A stretch of 64,000 nucleotides of DNA, taken from Winogradskyella echinorum (GTDB lineage: Bacteria > Bacteroidota > Bacteroidia > Flavobacteriales > Flavobacteriaceae). Below the pieces are notes generated by a model. It was given only the letters and a program-made list of their open reading frames with translations, was not told where the DNA came from and ran no database searches. The DNA lies in assembly GCF_014297365.1 (NCBI RefSeq), contig NZ_JACOQD010000006.1, positions 1-64,000 of the forward strand. Reading direction: 5' to 3'. Positions 43,806 to 52,500 of the stretch are shown piece after piece. Position 1 is the first letter of the stretch, and every line of letters begins with the position of its first letter. The position numbers and the translations under genes are program-made.

Positions 43806-44492
43806 ATGAATGCAAATACAGAACAGAAGAATTTAATTAAGACCGCTAGAATAACTGGCTTATGGTATTTAATGATGGCTATTACAGGAATTCTCGGGTT
43901 TTTAGTCTTTCATTCTCAAATATTTGTGTCTGGTAATCCAGAACAAACGCTAACAAATCTAGTAGAATTAGAATCTACAGCAAGAATTAGGTTGCTACTA
44001 GAATTTGGTATCGTAATATCTCAGGCACTTACTGCTGTTTGGTTTTTCAAATTATTTAAAGATAGTTATGAATGGGAAGCGTGGACTTTAGGTATATGGG
44101 GAATGGTAAATGCTTTAGCCATTATGATAAGTGCAATTTCAATCGCCTCAGTAATAGGTATTGCAAATTCTGATATAAGTGCTATGGAAGACAAGGTTTT
44201 ACTGATTCAAGTTTTTCAAAATATTATTTCGAATGCTTGGGGTATTGGTGGCCTATTTTTCGGGTTATGGCTATTTCCCATGGGATATATAGTTATCAAA
44301 TCTAAAAGGTTGCCTGTCTGGTTAGGAAGGGTTATTATATTGGGTGGTGTAGGCTATCTAATTTCAACAGTTATACACTACACCGGAATTGATTTTAGCT
44401 TCAATAAATTTCTTACGCTACCTGCAACAATTGGAGAATTTTGGATGATAGGTTATTTACTAATTTTTGGCATAAGACCTAGCGATAAGTAA
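43806..44492 (+). CDS. DUF4386 family membrane protein
   Basis: A 228-residue protein with about six transmembrane helices and the DUF4386 pattern: a start with KTARITGLWYLMMAITG, a conserved LLLEFGIVISQALTAVWFFKLFK and WGIGGLFFGLWLFPMGYIV near 160. Function unknown; such proteins are common in accessory operons of Bacteroidota and Firmicutes. Probably co-transcribed with the 54-aa gene. Confidence 0.85.
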   Translation: MNANTEQKNLIKTARITGLWYLMMAITGILGFLVFHSQIFVSGNPEQTLTNLVELESTARIRLLLEFGIVISQALTAVWFFKLFKDSYEWEAWTLGIWGMVNALAIMISAISIASVIGIANSDISAMEDKVLLIQVFQNIISNAWGIGGLFFGLWLFPMGYIVIKSKRLPVWLGRVIILGGVGYLISTVIHYTGIDFSFNKFLTLPATIGEFWMIGYLLIFGIRPSDK

Positions 44493-44505
44493 AATTAAAT
44501 TAAAA

Positions 44506-44640
44506 CGGCACTCAACAATGACTTTAAGTAATTGCTTTTTTCGTGTACTTCTGAAAACCCTCACATATTTTGCTTGCGCCAGTTCGCTGCGCTCGTGTCA
44601 GCTTTGTGAGTACTTGCAAAGTTGAGTGCTAAAGTACGCT
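44506..44640. repeat. Large imperfect inverted repeat, GC-richer core
   Basis: GCACTCAAC (44506-44514) and GTTGAGTGC (44622-44630) are perfect inverted outer arms about 107 nt apart. Inner CTCACA/TGTGAG continue the symmetry, and the core (about 44572-44610) is GC-rich with CGCTGCGC. It lies downstream of the DUF4386 gene, so it may act as terminator, or be a dispersed palindromic element. Non-coding. Confidence 0.55.
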
Positions 44641-44729
44641 ACTACTCATAGATAAGACAATTATCAGAACATTAAATTAATACATAAAAATAAAAATCAT
44701 TAATCAAAACAATCAAAAAACGAACAATT

Positions 44730-45347
44730 ATGAAATCAATTAAAATGAAAACAATCAAAAAACAAATTTTATTAAGAATGGCTTGTGTAGCCTTTGCATT
44801 AGTTTCAAGTACAACATATGCACAAAACACAAATTCAGAAAAAACAACACAAAGGGATGGATTCATCTTCGAATTCGTAGTAGGCGGAGGACTTATCAGT
44901 ATAGAAGATAGTGCAGGCATTCAAACGTTTGACAAATCGCAAGGAACTTTCGTTTTTCCAGATTTAAAATTTGGCTACATGTTAAACGAAAAACTAGCCA
45001 TTACTGCTGCTATGCCAGGAAACATATACCAATTTCAGGATAATGACAGAAATTTTGGAGGTTTTATTCCATCACTACAATATTGGGTAAAAGATCGTTG
45101 GTGGATTCATGGAGGTATTGGTCTAGCCATAGATTCGCCAGCACTGTATGATATTAAAGACGATGTAAATGACAACTGGAACTTTGGTTGTGCTGTTATG
45201 GCAAGCACAGGTTACGAAATTTATAAAAAGAAAAACTTTGCGCTTAATATACAGTCTAAATTAGTTTTGGGTCGTACGTCTTTAGATGGAGATGCGCATA
45301 GAGATGCAGTAATCTTTAATGTAGGATTAGGGCTGAGCTGGTTGTAA
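44730..45347 (+). CDS. Outer-membrane beta-barrel-like secreted protein
   Basis: A 205-residue protein with a signal peptide ending TTYAQ (the mature part starts near residue 34; start at 44730 or 44745). The mature part alternates hydrophobic and aromatic residues in short strands with glycine turns (FEFVVGGGLISIED, KDRWWIHGGIGLAID, FNVGLGLSWL). It ends in a hydrophobic-aromatic residue pattern typical of small outer-membrane beta-barrels. The leader DNA 44718-44751 repeats that of the serine hydrolase gene (41467-41500) with one mismatch. Confidence 0.78.
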   Translation: MKSIKMKTIKKQILLRMACVAFALVSSTTYAQNTNSEKTTQRDGFIFEFVVGGGLISIEDSAGIQTFDKSQGTFVFPDLKFGYMLNEKLAITAAMPGNIYQFQDNDRNFGGFIPSLQYWVKDRWWIHGGIGLAIDSPALYDIKDDVNDNWNFGCAVMASTGYEIYKKKNFALNIQSKLVLGRTSLDGDAHRDAVIFNVGLGLSWL

Positions 45348-45408
45348 AAAAAAAAGAAAATAATATAAGAGTCAATAAATGAAACTAGTAATTAAAAAGT
45401 ATAAGAAA

Positions 45409-46095
45409 ATGAAAAAAACGTATTATTTATTGACTCTTTTAGTGTTAATAGTATCTAGTTCGTGTAATACTAAAATCAAAGAGGCAAAGGAAGAAAACTT
45501 AATAGCACAAATAGACGAGATTTGGGCAACTGAACAGCATCCAATCAGATCGAGAGATTCCCTAATTTCTATCTATGGCGTTGACCATAATTTAGTGAAA
45601 GTACAAGATTCAATTATAGATAAAAATCACGCCATTAACGAGAAAAAAGTAAAGACTATTCTAGATAAACATGGTTGGCCAACTAAGGATATGATTGGAG
45701 AACGAGGGAATTGGACTATATGTAACGTTATTCAACATTCAGATAATGAAGTTCGAATACAATACCTTCCAATGATGAGACAAGCTGTAAAAGACAAAAA
45801 ATTAGAACCACGTTTTTTAGTTAGAGCTGAAGACAGAATTGCAACTGAACGAGGGGATTTACAAATCTATGGTGGACAGATGAAATACTATCCAGAAACT
45901 AAAAGTTTTAATCTTTGGCCAGTTTTTGATCCAGAAAATATAGATAAAAGAAGAACTGCTATTGGTTTAGATTCTATTGCCATATTTCTAAAGAATAGAT
46001 TTGATTTTAAATGGAATCTTGAAGAACAGATAAAGAGAACAAAGGAATTTGAAATGAAGAAACAGGAAGGGAGTAAAAATGAGTTAACCAATTAG
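45409..46095 (+). CDS. DUF6624-like lipoprotein
   Basis: A 228-residue protein from the ATG at 45409, which starts a lipoprotein signal (MKKTYYLLTLLVLIVSSSC); an ATG ten codons upstream (45379) is less likely. The mature domain has the pattern I associate with DUF6624: a helical N-terminus, LDKHGWPTKDMIGERG, a QHSDNEVRIQYLPMMRQAV segment and QIYGGQMKYY. Function unknown. It follows the beta-barrel gene by about 60 nt. Confidence 0.72.
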   Translation: MKKTYYLLTLLVLIVSSSCNTKIKEAKEENLIAQIDEIWATEQHPIRSRDSLISIYGVDHNLVKVQDSIIDKNHAINEKKVKTILDKHGWPTKDMIGERGNWTICNVIQHSDNEVRIQYLPMMRQAVKDKKLEPRFLVRAEDRIATERGDLQIYGGQMKYYPETKSFNLWPVFDPENIDKRRTAIGLDSIAIFLKNRFDFKWNLEEQIKRTKEFEMKKQEGSKNELTN

Positions 46096-46149
46096 ATTAC
46101 ATTTTCTAAACTCGAACATTTAAGGCATCAATCAAAAAACGATCAGTCT

Positions 46150-47007
46150 ATGTTTTTCAAATCAAAAGAAGGAAAAGAAAAAATTATAGCCCTTTATAAT
46201 CAAAAGTTAAAAGAGCTGAATATTGAATATTCAGAAAAATCTGTGGAAACAAAGTTTGGAGTCACTAATATTATTACTACTGGCGATTCTAATAACCCTC
46301 CTTTAGTTCTGATTCACGGAACAGGAGGTTGTGCGCCTCAAATTTTAGATTCTTTTCCCAATTTAACCTCACGGTATTGCGTGTATGCTGTAGATGTGTT
46401 AGCTCAACCCAATAAGAGTGCTGAGAATAGACTAGATATGAAATCTTTGGATTATGGTGAATGGCTCTTAGAAGTCATCATAAAATTAAGGTTAAAAGAT
46501 GTTACTTTAGTAGGATTTTCCTTTGGAGGGTTAATAAGTTTAAAGGCACTTGAATTTAGTGAAATTCCCATAAATAAAGTTTTCTTAGTAGCACCTGTTT
46601 ATATTATAAATGGCAATCCATTATTAGGGTTATGGAAGATGTTTATACCTTTAAAAAAGTTTATAAAAACTAAGAACCCAAAGTATATTAAAAAAGTTAT
46701 GAGTGCTTTATTTTCAGAATACGATGACTTTGCATTAAAATATATGTCGCTTACGTTTACGCATTGTAATATGGATTTTTCACCACTACCTTTAATATCT
46801 AAAAATTCAGCCAAAAACATTGCAACACCAATTACCATGTTCGCTGCAGAAAAAGACATCATGTTTCCAGGTAAAAAAATGATTAAACGAGCTATAGATA
46901 TATTTCCTTCTTTACAAGAAGTTGTTTTGTTACAAGGGGCTAAACATGTGCCTCGTTTAAAAGATTTTAAAGAAATAGAACAACTAATTCTAGACCAAAG
47001 CAATTAA
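46150..47007 (+). CDS. Alpha/beta hydrolase
   Basis: A 285-residue cytosolic hydrolase. The oxyanion region is LIHGTGG (about 55), the nucleophile elbow GFSFGG (Ser about 123), the acid probably Asp in AAEKDIMF (about 237) and the catalytic His in GAKHVPR (about 262). Substrate unknown. Its leader shares AATCAAAAAACGA with the 44730 gene (46130-46142 versus 44711-44723), placing it with the upstream accessory cluster rather than clearly with the biosynthetic genes downstream. An editing or tailoring role for the assembly line is possible but unsupported. Confidence 0.85.
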   Translation: MFFKSKEGKEKIIALYNQKLKELNIEYSEKSVETKFGVTNIITTGDSNNPPLVLIHGTGGCAPQILDSFPNLTSRYCVYAVDVLAQPNKSAENRLDMKSLDYGEWLLEVIIKLRLKDVTLVGFSFGGLISLKALEFSEIPINKVFLVAPVYIINGNPLLGLWKMFIPLKKFIKTKNPKYIKKVMSALFSEYDDFALKYMSLTFTHCNMDFSPLPLISKNSAKNIATPITMFAAEKDIMFPGKKMIKRAIDIFPSLQEVVLLQGAKHVPRLKDFKEIEQLILDQSN

Positions 47008-47471
47008 TATTATGAAAACAATAAAGAAGCAGTAAGATTTCCGGAATTCAGCAACTATAAAATGAGATATATTTCATTTTAATTGTACCAGAATTGTTTC
47101 GCTTCTTCAAATTACTACTAAATTCCATTGGTTTTACTTTCTATATCGGAAAGTTGTTTGCATTCTTAAATATATAATTATTATTTAAAGAAATTAATTG
47201 TAATTATCTAATAATTAATCTTATACGTGTTAATAAATTTAACCTCTAAACTTAGATATTAACCTTTTGTAGATTAAAAATATTCATACTGATATTTTTT
47301 TCATAGCATTGTATAACTCTAATGTGTTAATATAAATTTTTGATTTTCAAATGTTTATATTTTAATTGTAGGTGTTCAGTAAAATGGTTTTTAGCTATCG
47401 TTTTTACTGAAAAATTAAAATAAGCACCAAAATAATAGAGTAGAATATATTATATTTTTAATGTTAAAGCA
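47008..47471. other. Intergenic gap with two hairpins
   Basis: No gene. AAAATGA/TCATTTT (47059-47065, 47074-47080) may end the hydrolase transcript. TTCAGTAAAA/TTTTACTGAA (47375-47384, 47402-47411), with flanking GGTG/CACC (47371-47374, 47425-47428), forms a 10-bp perfect stem 60 nt before the next gene. The rest is featureless AT-rich DNA. Confidence 0.5.
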
Positions 47472-48272
47472 ATGGGGAGTTTTATTAAAAGGTATGAAAT
47501 TTGGGTGTTTTTAATTCTTGCCCCAATAATTAATGTGTTTTTTGTGCAGGCTAGAATTGAAGGACTCATGTCTAAGACTGTTTTTAATACAGGGCGTTTT
47601 TGTATTTTATTATTCATGTTAATTTGTATTCTAAGATTTACCAGAGGCAACAAGGGTATAATAAATTTATTTAAGCCTATGTTAAATTGGAAAGTACATC
47701 CTAAGTGGTATATTTTGAGTCTAACTTTTACTATATCAATAACCTTTATTACCCTTATCTTAAAAAGTTTTTATTACGATGTTGATTATCATTCCTTTAT
47801 TACCTTTAGAAGTACAACATTAAGAGGTTATATTGCATTAATCGTTTGGGCATTCCTTGGTGAAGTTGTATGGGTAAGTTATTGCATTCGCGAACTATCA
47901 AAAATCACTAAACCTTTTTATGCAGGTTTAATAGTTGGTGTTTTTTGGACATTATGGTTTATTCCCATAATACTTAATAATGAAGGTATTTTTCCACAAC
48001 TTCCTATATTACCTTTTTTTATACGCATATTGGGTGTAGCAGGAATGTGTGCTTTTATTTATAAAAATACTAAAAGTGGAATTTGTGTCCTAGTATTGCA
48101 GACTATGTCAAATTTCACTACTGTTTCATTTCCAATTATGCCATTAAATGGGGGAAAACCAACATACACTGTTTTTGCCGTAATTGGGTTTTTAATGATG
48201 TTGAGTTTTTGGTTTTTTTCATACTTGTTAAACAAAAGGAAGCAACAGGTAATGATTAAAAACACCTTATGA
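47472..48272 (+). CDS. CPBP-like membrane protein lacking the catalytic Glu pair
   Basis: A 266-residue protein with about seven to eight transmembrane helices. The topology and the segments GEVVWVSYCIREL, GVFWTLWFIPI and LQTMSN follow the CPBP (CAAX protease/bacteriocin-processing) family, but motif 1 EExxxR is reduced to EVVWVSYCIR, with one Glu and altered spacing, and the motif 2 His is missing. It may be an inactive relative with a non-proteolytic role such as immunity or transport. It precedes the methyltransferase and NRPS genes on the same strand. Confidence 0.65.
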   Translation: MGSFIKRYEIWVFLILAPIINVFFVQARIEGLMSKTVFNTGRFCILLFMLICILRFTRGNKGIINLFKPMLNWKVHPKWYILSLTFTISITFITLILKSFYYDVDYHSFITFRSTTLRGYIALIVWAFLGEVVWVSYCIRELSKITKPFYAGLIVGVFWTLWFIPIILNNEGIFPQLPILPFFIRILGVAGMCAFIYKNTKSGICVLVLQTMSNFTTVSFPIMPLNGGKPTYTVFAVIGFLMMLSFWFFSYLLNKRKQQVMIKNTL

Positions 48273-48342
48273 TAAGGAATTAATTTCAATCAATAGATAG
48301 ATCACTTTTATAGTTTTTAACTGTTATAAATAAATTTTTCAT

Positions 48343-49203
48343 ATGAATGCCAAATCAAAAATTGTTAGAGGACTTGCAAAGGTCTTGGGTAATACATTAG
48401 TGCATCTCCGACCAAAGAAAGCACGTCAACTAGCAGAAGATAGAATAACTTTGGTGCATAAGAATAAGAAATATTTAAGTTTACAAGAAAAATTGATGCG
48501 TTATGCACTTATTCAAAAGCTTGAGAAGATTCAAGATTATGATAAAATTGCAGAGTTAAATCGAGAGTTTTGGACTAATAAAGGGGCTACAGAATTTTTT
48601 ACGGAAGTAGAGAATACATTTGAAACTGATTTTCTACCAAACTGTACTTTTGTTTTCAATCTACTTAAAAAAGAATTGTTAAGTGTAGACATAGAGTTTA
48701 ACACGCTAGTTGAAATTGGAACAGGTAATGGTAAGGTATTAAATTATCTCAGTTCAGAATTTCCTGAAATTAAAAGATTAGTTGGTATTGATCTTAGTTT
48801 AAAGCAAGTAGAAATTAACAGAAATAAATTTAAAAATAGTAATACAAGAATAGAATTTGTAGCTTCAGATGCTTTTGATTGGATTAAAGAACATGGTCAA
48901 AGCGGTACTATATTTGTAACGTCTAGAGGGGTACTAGAGTATTTTCTAGAAGAGCGTTTACAAGATTTTTTAAGTCATATAAGCCAATTAGGTGAAATAA
49001 TGTTTGTTGCCATTGAACCAAATGCTGCTAATCATAATTTTGAAACACATCCAAATACGCAACTTTATGGATTAGAACCTTCATTCTCTCATAACTATCC
49101 GAAGTTATTCAAAAATGCAGGTTTTAGTTTATGGCATTTCTCACAAAAGATTTGGAATAATCCAACCATGAATAGAACAATTATTGGTGCAAAAAACTTT
49201 TAA
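48343..49203 (+). CDS. Class I SAM-dependent methyltransferase
   Basis: A 286-residue protein. The SAM-binding motif I is VEIGTGNGKVL (about 125), the acidic residue after beta-2 is in VGIDLSLKQ (about 146), and motif II is FVASDAFDW. The first 90 residues are helical and basic. It lies between the CPBP-like gene and the NRPS-PKS genes, all co-directional. It could methylate the peptide product; a different substrate is equally possible. Confidence 0.8.
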   Translation: MNAKSKIVRGLAKVLGNTLVHLRPKKARQLAEDRITLVHKNKKYLSLQEKLMRYALIQKLEKIQDYDKIAELNREFWTNKGATEFFTEVENTFETDFLPNCTFVFNLLKKELLSVDIEFNTLVEIGTGNGKVLNYLSSEFPEIKRLVGIDLSLKQVEINRNKFKNSNTRIEFVASDAFDWIKEHGQSGTIFVTSRGVLEYFLEERLQDFLSHISQLGEIMFVAIEPNAANHNFETHPNTQLYGLEPSFSHNYPKLFKNAGFSLWHFSQKIWNNPTMNRTIIGAKNF

Positions 49204-49580
49204 AAAAGTTGATTCAATTTAGAAAAAAAATATCTATTTATTGTTTTAAATGAATAGAAATATAATACCATTTTTTTTCACTTAAATTCATTTTATAATA
49301 TAAATAAAGTTTATCATTTTTAGAAAAGAATAATTATTTTAATTCTACACAAAAATAATTTAACACATACATAATCAACACTTTAGGTGTTGTATTGGCT
49401 CTGAAAGTGGTCAATATATGTTCTTAAACAGATAAAAGTGTTTTATGGCTAAAATTTTTTTCCAAAATTTAATTTTTTAATAGTTTTATTCTATCCTTAA
49501 TAACACCCCTCCATTTTAAAATTAATTTATAATAAAGAATAAGCTATTGGCTATTTTCTTTGTATAAAAAAATGTGTATT
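49204..49580. other. Intergenic region upstream of the NRPS-PKS genes
   Basis: 377 bp of very AT-rich DNA without a gene. The only clear structure is the palindrome CAACAC-TTTAG-GTGTTG (49376-49392), about 190 nt before the start codon. A weak -7 candidate (TTTCTTTG, 49555-49562) lies just upstream of the gene. Confidence 0.5.
49376..49392. promoter_or_regulatory. Palindrome upstream of the NRPS-PKS operon
   Basis: CAACAC and GTGTTG separated by 5 nt form a perfect 6+6 inverted repeat in otherwise unstructured sequence, at a distance suited to an upstream operator. No regulator assigned. Confidence 0.35.
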
Positions 49581-52500
49581 ATGAATTTAACCGAACAAGA
49601 AATACTTGAATCGATTAAGGAATTTAACTCAACTAATTTTGAGTTTCCAAGTGACAAAACAATCATAGATTTGTTTTTGCAGCAAGTAAAAAGTACTCCA
49701 GGTCATATAGCGGTTACGTATAATGGCAATGAGTTAACATTTAAAGAATTAGATACGCTCTCTAACCAATTTGCAAACTTTTTAATAGAGAATTATAAAA
49801 TTAGGCGAACAGACTTTGTTGGTTTAATGATAGAACGAAGTGAATGGGTTATAGTTTGTATTTTAAGTATACTCAAAGCCGGAGGCACTTATGTTCCTAT
49901 TGATGTCGAAGCTCCTCAATTAAGAAAGGAATATGTTAAGAACGATAGTAATTGCAAATTTATTATCGAAAATTCAGTTGTTGAAGAATTTACCACTTCA
50001 AAAGAAAAATTTAAAAGCGAGTTAGCTTATGGTTCGAACTCAGAACCTAATGATTTGGCTTATATTATTTATACCTCAGGAACCACAGGAAATCCTAAAG
50101 GTGTAATGATTGAAAATAGAGGTGTAGTTAATTTAATTACATGGTTGAAGGGATACTATAACATAAAAGCAGGTGAACGTATTTCACAAATTGCAAACCC
50201 TTATTTTGACGCTTCTGTGGAGCAGATTTTTTTAGGTTTATTGTCTGGTGCAACTTTGGTTATGATTGATGGTGAAGTATTGAAAAATCATAAATTAAAA
50301 GAGTTTGTAATAGAACAAAATATTACGCATCTTCACGCAACAGCGAGTTATTTAGAAACAATATCAGATTTGTCTGAAGCAACAGCACTAAATCGGATAG
50401 TTGCAGCTGCTGAAGTTTGTACAACAAAATTGGCAGAAAAATTATCTGTATTTGGCGATTTCTATAATAAATATGGACCAACGGAAACAACAGTTGCGTC
50501 GTCTATTTACAAGTATTCGCCTAACGACGACAATGAAAGCTCATTATCTATAGGTAAACCAATTGGTAATACGAAAATTTATATTTTATCTGATGAACTG
50601 GAATTACGTCCTATTGGTGAAGTTGGTGAATTGTGTATTTCAGGCACTGGTGTTGGTAGAGGTTACTTAAATAAAGAGGAACTTACCGCAGAGCGCTTTA
50701 TAAATGATCCTTTTGAAAAAGGTCAAAAATTATATAGAACAGGAGATTTTGCAAAATGGTTACCATCTGGTAATCTTGAAATTATTGGGCGTAAGGATGA
50801 CCAAGTAAAAATAAGAGGATTTCGTATTGAATTAGGAGATGTAGAAAATGCAATTAATTCTATACCGAATATAAAAAGATCTGTAGTTATAGTAAATGAT
50901 GCAATAGCTGGTGAAAAAAGGTTAGTAGCTTACATGCAATCTGAAGATAAATCTCGTGATACATCTGCTATAAAAAAGCAACTATCGGATATTCTTCAAT
51001 CATATATGATTCCATCGTTATTTGTTTGGATGGATGAATTCCCTCAAACGCCAAATGGTAAGATAGATAAACGAAGTTTGCCAGACCCAGCTAATTTAAG
51101 ACCAGAATCTGCACCTATTTTAAGAAAACCAACAAATAAATTAGAAAAAGAACTTTCAAAAATTTGGGGTGAATTATTATCTATTTCAGAAGTAGGTATT
51201 GATGATAATTTTTTTGAAATGGGAGGTACATCACTCTTAACTAAGAAAATGGTTGTTGTAATAGCAGAACAATTAAAATTAGAAGTGCCTATAACCAAAA
51301 TATACCAGCATCCTACAATTTCTGATCTTGCTAATATATTAAATCCAAACCAAAAGAAGAAAGCGGTTTCTCAACATCATAAAAAAAGTAAAAGAAATGA
51401 TAATAGCGATATAGCTATTATTGCCATGGCAGGACGTTTTCCTGGTGCTAATTCTATACAAGAGTTATGGGATGTGTTAAAAGATGGGAAAGAAACCATT
51501 TCGTATTTTACGCCAGATGAATTAGATAAAAGTATACCAAAAGCTTTACGTAACGATCCACTTTATGTTGGTGCAAGAGGTATAGTTCCTTCCGCAAAAA
51601 CATTCGATGCTAAATTTTTCGGACTCACACCAAAGTTGGCTTCTGCTATGGACCCTCAACAGCGTTTATTCTTAGAGGTTGCATGGGAGGCGTTAGAGCA
51701 ATCTGGATATTTACCAAATCTTTATGATGGAAAAATTGGAGTGTATGCAGGTGTTAAGTCAAATACATATTTTCTTAATAATGTATTTCCTAACAAAAAG
51801 TTAATGAACCAAATTGGAGATATGCAGGCTATGACAATTAATGATATAGGTTACGTTGCAACACGTACGGCATATCATTTAAATCTTAAAGGGCCAGCAG
51901 TAAGTGTACATTCAGCTTGTTCTACATCTTCACTAGCAATTGCTCAAGCCGTTGAGTCTATTCGTAATGGTCAATGCGATGTAGCTTTAGCTGGCGGTTC
52001 TAGTGTTACATCGCCAATGTACAGTGGTCATTTATATCAAGAAGGTTCAATGAAAAGTGCTGATGGTCGATGTAGACCTTTCGACGCAAATGCTACAGGA
52101 ACTTTGTTTTCTGATGGTGCTGGCGTTGTGCTTCTTAAAAATTTAGATGAAGCAAAGCGAGATGGTGATGTTATCCATGGCGTTATAAAAGGAATTGGTA
52201 TTAATAATGATGGAAACGACAAAGGTAGTTTTACAGCTCCTAGCATAGAAGGTGAGGCTGGTGCAATAAGTAGCGCATTATTAGATGCAGATATTAAGCC
52301 TTCTGAAATAAGCTATATAGAAGCACATGGAACAGCAACACCTATTGGTGATCCGATTGAAATAGAAGGCCTTAATTTAGCTTTTGGAGAACAAGTATCA
52401 AAAGGCTATTGCGCTATAGGTTCTATAAAAAGTAACCTAGGGCATCTTACAGCTGCTGCTGGTGTAGCAGGTGTAATTAAGACGACTTTAGCAATGAAGC

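Noticed and set aside
47017-47040. Seven-codon MKTIKKQ frame resembling the start of the 44730 gene
   Set aside because: Too short and interrupted at once by a stop; could be a chance match or a small duplication scar.
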